From V1-33 sp964523105 (lineage in GTDB: Bacteria; Verrucomicrobiota; Verrucomicrobiia; Verrucomicrobiales; V1-33): a stretch of DNA of 64,000 nt. How positions within the stretch are numbered: position 1 is the stretch's first letter; the number at the start of each line of letters is the position of its first letter. The stretch spans positions 1 to 64,000 of the forward strand of contig CAZFZN010000025.1 in NCBI GenBank assembly GCA_964523105.1. Reading direction: 5' to 3'. The translations under genes and the position numbers were made by a program. The notes beneath the pieces were generated by a model, which made no database searches, was not told the origin of the DNA, and worked only from the letters and a program-made list of their open reading frames with translations. Shown in pieces: positions 46,545-56,328 of the stretch.

Positions 46545-47486
46545 TCAACCTGCCTGGCGGAGCACGACCGCGAGCCAGATGCCGTAGGCCGCGAGCAGCA
46601 TCCAGCCCCGGCGCCCAGGAATGCATTCGCGGACGGGCACGCAGAGCAGAGTTGTCAGGAATCCCGCCGCGAGGGCCGGCGCGACGATGGCGGGCGGCAG
46701 CGGACAGGGGGCGAGGAGCGCCACCAGACCGACGATGAAGAGGCCATTGAAAATATTGCTGCCGAGGATGTTGCCGAGGCCGAGATCGTGATGACCACGG
46801 ACGCGCGCAATGATGGTGGTGGCGAGTTCCGGGGTGCCGGTGGCCGCGGCGACGATCACCGCGCCGACCGCGAACTGACTCATCCCGCAGCGCAGGGAAA
46901 TTCCGCTCGCTCCGGCGACGATGAAATCGCCCGCCACGATCAAAACGCCCAGTCCCGCGGCGACGAAGCCGGCGGCCGGCAGGACGCGCGTGCCGGCGGT
47001 TTCGGCTCCGGCGCTGCAGAGTTGCCGGCGGCGCAGCCCTTCGCGAACCACGGTGGCCAGCCACATCAGGAAGATCAGCAGCAGCACGACACCGTCCGCG
47101 CGGGAAAGTGTCCCGTCCCACAGCAATCCCGCGAGAATCAGCGGCACGGCGAGAGCTGTCAGGAAGTCGCGCGAGACCTCACGCCACGACGCCGGCATGG
47201 ATCCGGCCAGCAGGGCGACGCCGAGGATGAGCGCGACATTCACCACGTTGCTGCCGGTGACATCGCCGACCGACAGCACCGGCATGCCCGAGAGCGAGGC
47301 ATGGACTGCGACCGAGAGTTCCGGCGCGGAAGTGGCGAAGGCGCCCAGAGTGACGCCCACGAGCCGGGGCGGAACGCGCCAGTGCAGCGAAAGGCCGTTG
47401 AGGCCGCGCACGAACAGTTCGCCTCCGGCCCATGCGAGGACAATTCCGGCCACGAGCCGCAGGAGGTCGGGAATCCAGACAGTCAT
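46545..47486 (-). CDS. Na+/Ca2+ exchanger (CaCA) family cation antiporter
   Basis: The 313-residue multi-pass antiporter has the two inverted alpha-repeats that define the CaCA family. The first (about residues 47-92) contains LGAFATSAPELSVAVHASLSG and GDVTGSNVVNVALILG. The second (about 209-254) contains VAAATGTPELATTIIARVRG and GLGNILGSNIFNGLFIVG. The acidic residue in each (A/T-P-E-L) is the expected ion ligand. The ion pair exchanged cannot be decided from sequence. It lies upstream of blaI on the same strand, with the two operators in the 128-base gap, so blaI is probably transcribed from its own promoter. Confidence 0.9.
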   Translation of the reverse strand: MTVWIPDLLRLVAGIVLAWAGGELFVRGLNGLSLHWRVPPRLVGVTLGAFATSAPELSVAVHASLSGMPVLSVGDVTGSNVVNVALILGVALLAGSMPASWREVSRDFLTALAVPLILAGLLWDGTLSRADGVVLLLIFLMWLATVVREGLRRRQLCSAGAETAGTRVLPAAGFVAAGLGVLIVAGDFIVAGASGISLRCGMSQFAVGAVIVAAATGTPELATTIIARVRGHHDLGLGNILGSNIFNGLFIVGLVALLAPCPLPPAIVAPALAAGFLTTLLCVPVRECIPGRRGWMLLAAYGIWLAVVLRQAG

Positions 47487-47731
47487 GACGATGCCAACAC
47501 CACCCAGCCGCAGGCCGCAACAGCGGAGAAGTTAGGTCAGCGCGCCCTTCGCATCGTGCCCCGGCACGATCGCGCTCCCCCGGCCGCGCGCGGGGCCGGC
47601 AGGAGTGACCGCGGCAAAAAACACCCTGCGGTAAATTCGGTGCGAAAGACTCTTTCAAGTCAGGAAAGTCGCCGCAACATGAGGCGCGTGCCGCCGATTC
47701 GCCACGAAGCGGAGCGGCACGATCCCGACCC

Positions 47732-49006
47732 ATGAATCCCACTCCCGCTGAAATCTTCGCCACTGTCTTTTTCGCCCTCGCGGTGCTGCACACCTTCATG
47801 GTGAAGCGGTTTGCCCGGTGGGCGCACCGCTATCCGAAAGGCTCCATTCCGGAGAACCTGCTGCATTTCATGGCCGAGACCGAAGTCATCTTCGGAGTCT
47901 GGGCGGCGGCGATGTTCGCGGGACTGGCGGCGATCCGCGGGTCGATCGAAGAGGCGGTGCATTATATCGAGGGACTGAATTTCAACGAACCGAAGTTCGT
48001 GTTCGTGGTCATGGTGGTGGCGGCGACGAGGCCGGTGGTGCAACTGGCGGAGAAACTCATCAGTCTTTGTGCCAAAGTGATTCCCGCGCCGGAGAGCCTC
48101 GCGTTCTACATCGCGGCGCTCATCGTGGGGCCGCTGCTGGGATCGTTCATCACCGAGCCGGCGGCGATGACGCTGCTGGCGCTGGTGCTGAAACGCCGCT
48201 ACTTCGACCGCGGCATCAGCCCGCGGCTCGCCTATGCCACGCTGGGGCTGCTGTTCGTCAATGTCTCCATCGGGGGAACTCTGACACATTTTGCGGCGCC
48301 GCCGGTGCTGATGGTGGCCGCCAAGTGGGAATGGGACACGCCCTTCATGATGACGCATTTCGGATGGCGCGCCGCGCTCAGCTGCATCGCATCGACCCTG
48401 CTCATCGCCATGATTTTCCGCAGGGAGCTGCTCACGGTGAAAGTGGAGCATTCCCGCTCCGGCCCGGTGCCTCCGGTGCTCACGTTGCTGCATCTGATCT
48501 TTCTCGGACTCGTGGTCGCCTTCGCGCATCATCCGGATGTGGCCTTCGGCATTTTCATGATCTTTCTCGGCCTCGTCACCGCCACGCGCGAATATCAGGA
48601 CAACCTCAAACTGCGCGAGGGACTGCTCGTCGGCTTTTTCCTCGCCGGTCTTGTGGTGATGGGATCGCTGCAGAAGTGGTGGCTGCAGCCGCTCATTACG
48701 CGCCTCGACGGCTCCAGCCTTTTTTACGGTGCCACCGGCCTCACAGCGATCACCGACAACGCCGCCCTGACGTATCTCGGTTCGCTGGTGGAAGGCATCA
48801 GTGACGAACTGAAATACGCGCTCGTGGCCGGTGCCGTGACCGGCGGCGGCCTGACAGTTATCGCCAACGCACCCAACCCCGCGGGCGTGGGCATTCTCAG
48901 CACCGCCAAAGCCTTTGGATCCGAGGGCATCAGTCCCGTCGGACTGCTGCTGGGTGCGCTTTTGCCGACCGCGGTGGCCATCGTGTTCTTCTGGCTGATT
49001 CATTGA
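47732..49006 (+). CDS. Putative Na+/H+ antiporter (Na_H_antiport_3 type)
   Basis: The 424-residue integral membrane protein has about ten to twelve hydrophobic segments and resembles the putative Na+/H+ antiporter family Na_H_antiport_3. Conserved-looking parts are TEPAAMTLLALVL near residue 147, GGTLTHFAAPPVLMVA near 180, ITDNAALTYLGSLV near 345 and TGGGLTVIANAPNPAG near 370. These contain the Asn, Asp and Thr residues typical of the ion site. The start is the first ATG of the frame. It lies 263 bases upstream of actA on the same strand but is separated from it by the CRP-like site, so it is probably a separate transcript. Confidence 0.85.
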   Translation: MNPTPAEIFATVFFALAVLHTFMVKRFARWAHRYPKGSIPENLLHFMAETEVIFGVWAAAMFAGLAAIRGSIEEAVHYIEGLNFNEPKFVFVVMVVAATRPVVQLAEKLISLCAKVIPAPESLAFYIAALIVGPLLGSFITEPAAMTLLALVLKRRYFDRGISPRLAYATLGLLFVNVSIGGTLTHFAAPPVLMVAAKWEWDTPFMMTHFGWRAALSCIASTLLIAMIFRRELLTVKVEHSRSGPVPPVLTLLHLIFLGLVVAFAHHPDVAFGIFMIFLGLVTATREYQDNLKLREGLLVGFFLAGLVVMGSLQKWWLQPLITRLDGSSLFYGATGLTAITDNAALTYLGSLVEGISDELKYALVAGAVTGGGLTVIANAPNPAGVGILSTAKAFGSEGISPVGLLLGALLPTAVAIVFFWLIH

Positions 49007-49206
49007 TTCACGGCCCCGGGCGTCACCGGCGGCAGGGCGATTTGCCGCGACCGGAGCTGCCGAAATTTCACACGCCTTGATTTTTCCATTGCAACGCCGG
49101 GCGCAGCCGCTCATACGGCGGGAAGAATTTTCTCCACGGATGACTGGTTTCCCCCGGCTGGTCGGACGGTCCCTGCCTCCCCGAAAAGAAACTTCGTTTT
49201 TTGGCT

Positions 49207-49222
49207 TGTGAAAAATTTCACA
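49207..49222. promoter_or_regulatory. CRP/FNR-type palindrome upstream of actA
   Basis: TGTGA-AAAATT-TCACA is a perfect match to the CRP consensus half-sites with 6-base spacing. The symmetry extends to 9-bp arms (49205-49213 with 49216-49224). It lies 47 bases upstream of the actA ATG. A related half-site, AAATTTCACA, occurs at 49063-49072. The binding protein is not in the window. Confidence 0.6.
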
Positions 49223-49269
49223 AGCTTCTATCTCGCTCCTTTTCTGCTCCACGCACTTCGTTCACTCCG

Positions 49270-49926
49270 ATGGCCAATACCTTTCCCCGCTGGACCAATA
49301 CGCTGCCGCTCAAGCTGCTGGTTGCCCTTGTTTTCATCGGAGGCGGCGTGTCCCTCGGAGCGTATTATTATTTCACGCCGAAGTACACCCGGGTGGGGTA
49401 TCAGCCGAATCAAAACATCCCGTTTTCACACGTGATTCACGCCGGTCAGGTGGGGCTGGACTGTCGTTACTGCCACAGCCACATCGAGCAGTCGGGGGTG
49501 GCGAACATTCCCTCCTCGAACACCTGCTACAACTGCCACCAGCATGTGAAGACGAACAGTCCGCACATTGCCAAAATCAAGGAGTCGGTGGAGTCGGGCA
49601 AGCCGCTCGAATGGGTCAAGGTGCACAAGGTGCCCGACTATGCCTACTTCGATCACAGCATCCACGTGAACAGCGGGGTGAGCTGTGTGAGCTGCCACGG
49701 CAAGGTGAACGAGATGCCGGTGGTGTTTCAAAGCGAGAGCCAAAGCATGGACTGGTGTCTCACCTGTCACCGCAATCCGGAAAAATTCCTCCGTCCGATG
49801 GACAAGCTCACGCAGTTGAACTGGACGCCGGAAAGCGCCGGCCTCGATCAGGAGGAGATGGGCACGAAGCTCAAGGAGGCGTGGAACATCCATCCGCCTG
49901 ACAACTGCGCCGCCTGCCACCGCTAA
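49270..49926 (+). CDS. actA: Alternative Complex III subunit ActA, pentaheme cytochrome c
   Basis: The 218-residue periplasmic cytochrome carries electrons out of Alternative Complex III (ACIII), a quinol:cytochrome c oxidoreductase that replaces the bc1 complex. It has an N-terminal signal-anchor (about residues 13-35, PLKLLVALVFIGGGVSLGAY). Five CxxCH hemes are present: C65, C86, C139, C163 and C213, as expected for ActA. The start at 49270 is used since a longer frame adds residues without a signal function. It heads the operon; actB begins 19 bases after its stop. Confidence 0.95.
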   Translation: MANTFPRWTNTLPLKLLVALVFIGGGVSLGAYYYFTPKYTRVGYQPNQNIPFSHVIHAGQVGLDCRYCHSHIEQSGVANIPSSNTCYNCHQHVKTNSPHIAKIKESVESGKPLEWVKVHKVPDYAYFDHSIHVNSGVSCVSCHGKVNEMPVVFQSESQSMDWCLTCHRNPEKFLRPMDKLTQLNWTPESAGLDQEEMGTKLKEAWNIHPPDNCAACHR

Positions 49927-49945
49927 GCACCCCCCATTTCCCGAG

Positions 49946-52900
49946 ATGAAACGCATTTGGAACCATCCTCCCGAAGCGACGACCGGCAAGCGCTACTGGC
50001 GCAGCCTCAATCAACTGGCGCAGACGCCTTCGGCCATCGAAGCGAAAATCCGGGAATTCCCGGCGAGCGCCGAGGCGATGCAGGACGAAGCGGATGCAGA
50101 GACATCCCGCCGCAATTTTATCAAACTGATGGGTGCCAGCACGGCACTGGCGGGCATGGCGGCCTGCCGCCGGCCGGAAATCCACATCAAGCCGTATGCC
50201 AAGGCGCCCGAGTGGGTGATTCCGGGCAAGGTTCTTTTTTACGCGACGGCGATGCCGCGTGCGGGGGGCGGTACGCCGATGGTGGTGCACACGCATGAAG
50301 GCCGTCCCACGCATCTGCAGGGCAACAAGCTGCACCCGGACAGCAACGGCGGTCTGGACTCGCAGGCGCAGGCTTCCATTTTGAATCTCTACGATCCGAA
50401 CCGGTCGCAGATTTTCACCAGCTTCGGCAAGAAGGCGGCGCGTGAGGATTTCCTCAAGTTTCTCGACACGAAGAAGGCGGAACTGGCCGGCAAGCAGGGC
50501 GGGGGACTGGCGATCCTGACAGACGAATCGGTGTCACCGACGCGCGCGCGGCTCCTTGGCGAAGTCCTGAAGAAGTTCCCTCAGGCGAAGGTGTATTCTC
50601 ACGAGTCGTTCGGACAGGCAAACGTGCGTGCAGCCTATGGACTGGCGTTTGCGACGGGCGCGCTGCCGGCCTATGACTTCACGAAGGCCGACCGCGTGTT
50701 CGCGCTCGACTGCGATTTCATCGGGCTGGACCGCCCGGGCAACAATTCGGTGGCGCAGTTCATGGCGCGCCGGAAGGCGGAGACGCCGGAGGACGGGGCC
50801 AAAATGAACCGGCTTTATGTGGCGGAGGGACGTTACACTCTCACCGGCGGGATGGCGGATCACCGCCTGCGTATTCACACCAGCCAGACTCTCAAAGTGG
50901 CCGTGGCACTGGCCAAAGAAATCGCCGCCCTGACAAATGACGCCGCACTGAAGTCGGCCGCGGAGGCCGTGACGCTGAACGGCGAATACAGTGGCCACAA
51001 GCGCAAGGACGGCGCGGATTATTATACCGCCTTCATCAAGAATGCGGCGCAGGATTTGGTGGAAAAGAAGGGTGCGTCGGTCGTGGTGACCGGCTCCGCG
51101 CACGACAAGGCGCTGCATTTCCTGACCATTGCCATCAATCAGGCGCTGGGCGCGTTCGGGACCGTGGTGCAGGTGAAGCAAACGGGGGCGACGCCGGCCG
51201 GTTCCCTTGCGGAACTCGCGGCGGCCGCGGCGGCGAAGCAAATCGATACGCTGCTGGTGATCGCTGAGAACGATCCGCTGTTCGAAGCCCCGGCGGACAT
51301 CGTGGCCGGCGGTCTCGCCGAAGCGCTCAAGAGCGTGGGCAGCCTCATCGTTCACAGCACCCGCTACCGCACCGCCACGGCGCGTGCGGCTTCGTGGACA
51401 GTGCCGGCGACGCATTTTCTCGAACAGTGGGGCGACACCCGCGGCAGCGAAGGCACCTATGCCATCGTGCAGCCGATGATCGCGCCGCTCTACAAGGACT
51501 GCCTCAGCGACGTGGAGTTGCTCCTGGCGCTGGCTTCCGACAAGCCGGTCGCCGGCCAGCCGCCGCCCGAGCCCCCCGTGCCGGGAGTTCCGGAGGATCC
51601 AGGAGCGGCGTTTGCGGCGGTGCGTGCGACTTTCAACGCCGTGGTGCCGGGAGCGAGCGATGACAAATGGAACAATGCACTGCGCGACGGCTTTGCCGGC
51701 GGCACGGCTTATCCGGCGGTTACGGCGGCGATCAATGCCGGCGAACTGCTCAAGGGACTCGCTGCGGCGCGCGACACCGCGGCCGGCAACGGCTTCGAAG
51801 TGACTTTCGTTCCCTGCGCGAAGATCCACGACGGCCGCTATATCAACAACGGCTGGCTCCAGGAGGCTCCGGATCCGATCAGCAAGATCACGTGGGACAA
51901 CGTCGCGCTGCTCAGCGTCAAGACCGCGAAGGATCTTGGCATCAATCTCTTCAATGAAGACAGCGGCGATGTCGTCTCCGTCGAGGTCAACGGCCTCACC
52001 CGCTACTATCCGGTGCTCGTCATTCCCGGACATGCTGACAATGCGCTCACCATTGCGGTCGGTTATGGCCAAAAGGACCCGGGCCGCGTCGGGAAGGGGA
52101 CCGGCTTTGACGCCTACGCTCTGCGCACGGCAGCGACGCCGTACTTCGTTACCGGAGCGAAAGTTGCCAAACTGACCGACAGCATCGAACTGACCGAAAA
52201 GGACGGGATCGAAGGCCGCACGGAAATACCGGAGGTTTATCCGCTGGGCCTGACGGCCGAGCACCACTCCATGTATGGCCGCGCGCTCGTGCGTGAGGGC
52301 ACGGTGGACGACTGGTCGCACGACAAGGATTTCGTGATGAATCAGGGCACCGACGGCAATCTCCACGGTGACCGCGAGCAGAAGAACAAGGAGAACTCCT
52401 ACAGCTTCTACAAACCAGTCGGCGGACGGGATTCCAAAGGAATGCCGGTGCCGCACCTCAATGACCCGATGCACCAGTGGGGCATGGTCATCGACCTGAA
52501 CAAGTGCACCGGCTGCACTTCGTGTCTCGTCGCCTGTCAGTCGGAGAACAACATTCCCATCGTGGGCAAGGATCAGGTCATTCGCGGCCGTGAGATGCAC
52601 TGGATTCGCATGGACCGTTATTTTGCCACGGACCTCGACAGCGACGGTGCCCAGAACAACCGCGAGGTGGAGCCGAAGGTCTGGAACGAGGACAACATGG
52701 ACGAGCCGGAAATGCTGGTGCAGCCCGTGGGCTGTCAGCACTGCGAAGCCGCGCCGTGCGAGACGGTGTGCCCGGTGAATGCCACGGTGCACACGCCGGA
52801 CGGACTCAATTCCATGGCCTACAACCGCTGCATCGGCACCCGCTACTGCGCGAACAACTGCCCGTACAAGGTCCGCCGCTTCAACTTCTTCGACTACAAC

Positions 52901-53458
52901 AAGCGCAATCCGCTCGTGGAAAACACCTTCCTCGGCATCAAGCACAACAACCTCTACTCCGGCCCGTTCGGTGAACGTCAGGATACGGAACTGAGCAAGC
53001 TGCAGAAGAATCCGAACGTGTCCGTCCGGATGCGCGGGGTCATCGAGAAGTGCACTTACTGTGTGCAGCGCATCGTAAGCGCTCGCATCGAAGCCCGTGC
53101 CCAGGGCCGCCGCAACAAGCGGCTCGCCACCGGACTTTCCGATGAAAATCTGAAGATCGAGGATGCTGACATCGCCATCGGCAAGGACGCCATCAAGGTC
53201 GCCTGCCAGGAAGCCTGTCCGGCGGATGCCATCATGTTCGGCAACATCGCCGAGCCTTCCGGTGACACAGTGAAGACGTGGAAGAAGAACAGCCGCAGCT
53301 ACGAACTGCTCGGCTACCTCTCCGTCCGCGCCCGCACCACCTACCTCGCCCGCATCAAGAACCCGAACCCGGCCCTCCTCGCCGCCAGCAAACTGGAGAA
53401 GGAAAAAGTCGGTCAGGGCAGCATGACCCGCGAAATCCACACCGGTTCCGGTCACTAA
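49946..53458 (+). CDS. actB: Alternative Complex III subunit ActB, molybdopterin-like and Fe-S fusion
   Basis: The 1170-residue fusion protein combines a molybdopterin oxidoreductase-like domain (about residues 80-830), which carries no molybdenum in characterised ACIII, and an iron-sulfur domain (about 845-1090). An internal Tat motif S-R-R-N-F-I-K at residues 54-60 is followed by a hydrophobic stretch and C74. The Fe-S domain has cysteine clusters CTGCTSC (from 854), CQHCEAAPCETVCPVN, CIGTRYCANNCPY and CTYCVQRI with CQEACPADAI. This is consistent with three 4Fe-4S and one 3Fe-4S cluster as known for ActB. Length and order match the family. The gene is followed by actC after 35 bases. Confidence 0.95.
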   Translation: MKRIWNHPPEATTGKRYWRSLNQLAQTPSAIEAKIREFPASAEAMQDEADAETSRRNFIKLMGASTALAGMAACRRPEIHIKPYAKAPEWVIPGKVLFYATAMPRAGGGTPMVVHTHEGRPTHLQGNKLHPDSNGGLDSQAQASILNLYDPNRSQIFTSFGKKAAREDFLKFLDTKKAELAGKQGGGLAILTDESVSPTRARLLGEVLKKFPQAKVYSHESFGQANVRAAYGLAFATGALPAYDFTKADRVFALDCDFIGLDRPGNNSVAQFMARRKAETPEDGAKMNRLYVAEGRYTLTGGMADHRLRIHTSQTLKVAVALAKEIAALTNDAALKSAAEAVTLNGEYSGHKRKDGADYYTAFIKNAAQDLVEKKGASVVVTGSAHDKALHFLTIAINQALGAFGTVVQVKQTGATPAGSLAELAAAAAAKQIDTLLVIAENDPLFEAPADIVAGGLAEALKSVGSLIVHSTRYRTATARAASWTVPATHFLEQWGDTRGSEGTYAIVQPMIAPLYKDCLSDVELLLALASDKPVAGQPPPEPPVPGVPEDPGAAFAAVRATFNAVVPGASDDKWNNALRDGFAGGTAYPAVTAAINAGELLKGLAAARDTAAGNGFEVTFVPCAKIHDGRYINNGWLQEAPDPISKITWDNVALLSVKTAKDLGINLFNEDSGDVVSVEVNGLTRYYPVLVIPGHADNALTIAVGYGQKDPGRVGKGTGFDAYALRTAATPYFVTGAKVAKLTDSIELTEKDGIEGRTEIPEVYPLGLTAEHHSMYGRALVREGTVDDWSHDKDFVMNQGTDGNLHGDREQKNKENSYSFYKPVGGRDSKGMPVPHLNDPMHQWGMVIDLNKCTGCTSCLVACQSENNIPIVGKDQVIRGREMHWIRMDRYFATDLDSDGAQNNREVEPKVWNEDNMDEPEMLVQPVGCQHCEAAPCETVCPVNATVHTPDGLNSMAYNRCIGTRYCANNCPYKVRRFNFFDYNKRNPLVENTFLGIKHNNLYSGPFGERQDTELSKLQKNPNVSVRMRGVIEKCTYCVQRIVSARIEARAQGRRNKRLATGLSDENLKIEDADIAIGKDAIKVACQEACPADAIMFGNIAEPSGDTVKTWKKNSRSYELLGYLSVRARTTYLARIKNPNPALLAASKLEKEKVGQGSMTREIHTGSGH

Positions 53459-53493
53459 CTCTTTCACACTTCACTTATCACTTTCACTGCCAC

Positions 53494-55014
53494 ATGGAAG
53501 CCGCCCACGCCCATGACCATCCCGCCCCCGACGGCGCACCCTCCCGCGCGAAGGTGCTCCTGCGCGAGCCGCTGGTGCTGAACCACCGGAACTATTCCTG
53601 GATCACCAGCAAGATCGCCGGAGTTATCGAGAATCCCCAGCCGAAGCTCTGGTGGTTCATTTTCATCCCGTGCTTTCTGCTCACACTGGTCATGGCGGGC
53701 TGCTTCACCTTCCTCATCGCCACCGGCGTTGGCGTGTGGGGACCGAACAGCCCCGCAATGTGGGGGTGGGACATCACGAACTTCGTGTTCTGGATCGGTA
53801 TCGGTCACGCGGGGACGCTGATTTCGGCCATTCTTTACCTCACCCGGCAAAAGTGGCGGACGGCGGTGAACCGCTCGGCGGAGGCGATGACGCTCTTCGC
53901 GGTGATGTGCGCCGGTCTCTTTCCGGCCCTGCACGTCGGCCGTGTCTGGATGGCGTGGTTCCTCGCTCCGATTCCGAATGCGAACGCCATCTGGCAGAAC
54001 TTCAAATCACCGCTGCTGTGGGACGTGTTCGCCGTCTCGACCTACTTCACGGTGTCGGTCATCTTCTGGTATCTCGGACTGGTGCCGGACCTTGCGACCA
54101 TGCGGGACCGCTGCAAGAACGGGCTGCGCAAGGTGCTTTACGGCGTCTTCGCCCTCGGCTGGCGCGGCGGAAACCGTCAGTGGCGGCACTATGAAGTCGC
54201 CTACATGCTGCTGGCCGCGCTTTCCACGCCGCTGGTGCTCTCGGTGCACACGGTCGTGTCCTTCGACTTCGCCACGTCGGTCGTCCCCGGCTGGCACACC
54301 ACCATCTTCCCGCCCTACTTCGTGGCCGGCGCCATCTTCGGCGGCTTCGCCATGGTGCTCACGCTGATGATCCCCGCCCGGAAAATTTACGGGCTCCAGG
54401 ATCTCTTCACCATGAAGCACATCGATAACATGGCGAAGATCATCCTGCTTACAGGCACCATCGTCGGCTATGCCTATCTGATGGAGCTGTTCGTGGCATG
54501 GTATTCCGGCAGCCTTTACGAGTTCGACGCCTTCAAGTGGCGGATTCTCCACGGCCCGGACACATGGGCTTACTACGCCATGTTCTTCTGCAACGTCATC
54601 GCGCCCCAGGCCTTCTGGTTCAAATGGAGCCGCGAGAATCTGTGGATGGTCATGACCGTGTGCATGTTCGTCAACGCCGGCATGTGGTACGAGCGTTTCG
54701 TGATCATCGTAACTACCCTGGAGCGCGACTTCCTGCCCGGTGCGTGGGACATGTATCATCCGACCTGGGTGGAAATCTGGACCTTCATCGGCACCATCGG
54801 CTTCTTCACCATGCTTTTCGTGCTCTTCTGCCGGTATCTGCCGGTCATCGCCATGAGCGAAGTGAAGGGCGTGCTGCCCGAGGCCGATCCGCACTACGAT
54901 CCGAAGCGCCTGCAGCGCGACAACATCGTGGCCGCGCCGACCTATCCGGGCGACCTCGAACACACCGGCGGCAAGCCCGATTCGGCTGCCGCGGCCGCCC
55001 CTGTCACTGCCTGA
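53494..55014 (+). CDS. actC: Alternative Complex III subunit ActC, NrfD-like membrane protein
   Basis: The 506-residue multi-pass membrane protein is of the NrfD/PsrC family and provides a quinol site in ACIII. About ten hydrophobic helices are visible. Family features include RNYSWITSKIAGVIE near the N-terminus and FWIGIGHAGTLISAILYL near residue 97. HTVVSFDFATSVVPGWHTTIFPPYFVAGAIF lies in the middle of the protein and is written here only as a position guide (about residues 252-280). The start at 53494 opens with a short His-rich stretch (MEAAHAHDHP). It lies within the act operon. Confidence 0.94.
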   Translation: MEAAHAHDHPAPDGAPSRAKVLLREPLVLNHRNYSWITSKIAGVIENPQPKLWWFIFIPCFLLTLVMAGCFTFLIATGVGVWGPNSPAMWGWDITNFVFWIGIGHAGTLISAILYLTRQKWRTAVNRSAEAMTLFAVMCAGLFPALHVGRVWMAWFLAPIPNANAIWQNFKSPLLWDVFAVSTYFTVSVIFWYLGLVPDLATMRDRCKNGLRKVLYGVFALGWRGGNRQWRHYEVAYMLLAALSTPLVLSVHTVVSFDFATSVVPGWHTTIFPPYFVAGAIFGGFAMVLTLMIPARKIYGLQDLFTMKHIDNMAKIILLTGTIVGYAYLMELFVAWYSGSLYEFDAFKWRILHGPDTWAYYAMFFCNVIAPQAFWFKWSRENLWMVMTVCMFVNAGMWYERFVIIVTTLERDFLPGAWDMYHPTWVEIWTFIGTIGFFTMLFVLFCRYLPVIAMSEVKGVLPEADPHYDPKRLQRDNIVAAPTYPGDLEHTGGKPDSAAAAAPVTA

Positions 55015-55036
55015 ACCTCTCACCGGACCCACTGCT

Positions 55037-55591
55037 TTGAGCACACCACTGAAAAGAGTTCACGGATACCTCGCTGAGTTTAGCAGCGTGCAGGACGTTT
55101 ATCATGCCGCGGAGAAAGTGCGCGACGCCGGCTTCACCAGCTGGGACGTGCACAGCCCGTTCCCCATCCACGGCATGGACGACGCCATGGGCCTGCCGCG
55201 GAGCATTCTGCCGCGCTTCGTGCTCGTGGGCGGCGCCACCGGCACGCTCACGGCCTTCAGCCTGGAATACATCACTCAGGTCATCATCTACCCGACCGTG
55301 GTGCAGGCCAAGCCGGCCAACATCTTCACCATCCCGGCCTTCTTCCCGGTGATGTTCGAACTGACGATTCTCTTCTCCGCCTTTACCGCGCTCTTCACCT
55401 GTCTCGCCATGATGAAGCTCCCGCGGCTCAACCACCCGCTTTTCAACTCCGACAACTTCAAGCGCTTCTCGGACGACCGGTTCTTCATCTGCATCGAGGC
55501 CCGCGATCCGAAGTTCTCGCCGGAGAAAACCAAAGCCTTCCTCGCCGAACTCGGCGGTGCCAACATCGAACTCGTGGAGGACGAAGCCTGA
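55037..55591 (+). CDS. actD: Alternative Complex III subunit ActD (DUF3341)
   Basis: The 184-residue membrane protein is of the DUF3341 family. A soluble N-terminal domain (about residues 1-60, KRVHGYLAEFSSVQDVYHAA and WDVHSPFPIHGMD) leads into two transmembrane helices (about 62-85 and 97-120). A C-terminal soluble part follows (DNFKRFSDDRFFICIEARD). The initiation codon is TTG at 55037, supported by homology beginning there and by the 22-base gap after actC. It ends 4 bases before actE. Confidence 0.92.
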   Translation: MSTPLKRVHGYLAEFSSVQDVYHAAEKVRDAGFTSWDVHSPFPIHGMDDAMGLPRSILPRFVLVGGATGTLTAFSLEYITQVIIYPTVVQAKPANIFTIPAFFPVMFELTILFSAFTALFTCLAMMKLPRLNHPLFNSDNFKRFSDDRFFICIEARDPKFSPEKTKAFLAELGGANIELVEDEA

Positions 55592-55595
55592 TCCC

Positions 55596-56318
55596 ATGCG
55601 CTACTTCTTTCTAGCTTTCTTTCTCGCCGTGGTGCTCGTGATCGGCTTTGCCGGATTCCGCGGCGACAAGTTCACGCACACCCCGCTGGAGATTCTGCCT
55701 GACATGGACCAGCAGGCCAAGGTGAAGGCCCAGCAGTCGAACTATTTCTTTGCCGACGGCTCCGCCGCGCGCAAACCGGTGGCCGGCACCGTGCCGATGG
55801 GACTGCACCTGCCGGAAAAGGCCGCGGCGGACGGCGGGCACCACGCATACGGCTTCAGCCACGGCAGCGACTATTACAACACCGGCGTCATCGGCGACTT
55901 CTACGGCGACGGCTTTCCGGAGCAGATCAAGGTCGATGCCGCGCTCATCAATCTGGGCCGCGAGCGCTACGACATCCACTGCTCGCGCTGCCACGGGGAA
56001 TCCGGCAACGGCGCCGGGGTGCTGAGCAAGTACGGCATCGCCAACATCTTCAACTTCCACACTCCCGCGTTCACCAAACCCGACGACGCGGCCTACCGCC
56101 CCAACGGTCAGGTGTTCGAAGTCATCACCAAAGGCAAAGGCCTGATGGGAGCCTACGGCGCCAACGTCTCCGTGCGGGAACGCTGGGCCATCATCGCCTG
56201 GTTGCGCACCATGGCCATGGCGCGCTCCGCGCCCGTCTCCGACCCGGCCGTCAAGGCCGCGTGGGACGCTCTGAAACCGGCGACTTCCGCCGCCCCCACT
56301 CCCGTCGCCGCCAACTGA
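55596..56318 (+). CDS. actE: Alternative Complex III subunit ActE, monoheme cytochrome c
   Basis: The 240-residue membrane-anchored cytochrome c is anchored by an N-terminal hydrophobic segment (FFLAFFLAVVLVIGFAG). A single heme motif C-S-R-C-H lies near residues 130-134, in the stretch RYDIHCSRCHGESG. A methionine suitable as sixth ligand is present in KGLMGAY downstream. The length is typical for ActE. The start at 55596 is used because it begins with the anchor. It lies 4 bases after actD and 10 bases before actF. Confidence 0.93.
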   Translation: MRYFFLAFFLAVVLVIGFAGFRGDKFTHTPLEILPDMDQQAKVKAQQSNYFFADGSAARKPVAGTVPMGLHLPEKAAADGGHHAYGFSHGSDYYNTGVIGDFYGDGFPEQIKVDAALINLGRERYDIHCSRCHGESGNGAGVLSKYGIANIFNFHTPAFTKPDDAAYRPNGQVFEVITKGKGLMGAYGANVSVRERWAIIAWLRTMAMARSAPVSDPAVKAAWDALKPATSAAPTPVAAN

Positions 56319-56328
56319 TTTACCAACC

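Noticed and set aside
49946..53458. ActB as a molybdenum oxidoreductase such as formate dehydrogenase
   Set aside because: The operon context with pentaheme ActA and two NrfD-like subunits, together with the fusion to the Fe-S domain, identifies ACIII, whose known members lack molybdenum.
50534..53467. A 977-codon open frame antisense to actB
   Set aside because: It mirrors a strongly supported GC-rich gene, and its translation is Arg/His/Val-rich without domain motifs. Long antisense frames are expected at this GC content.
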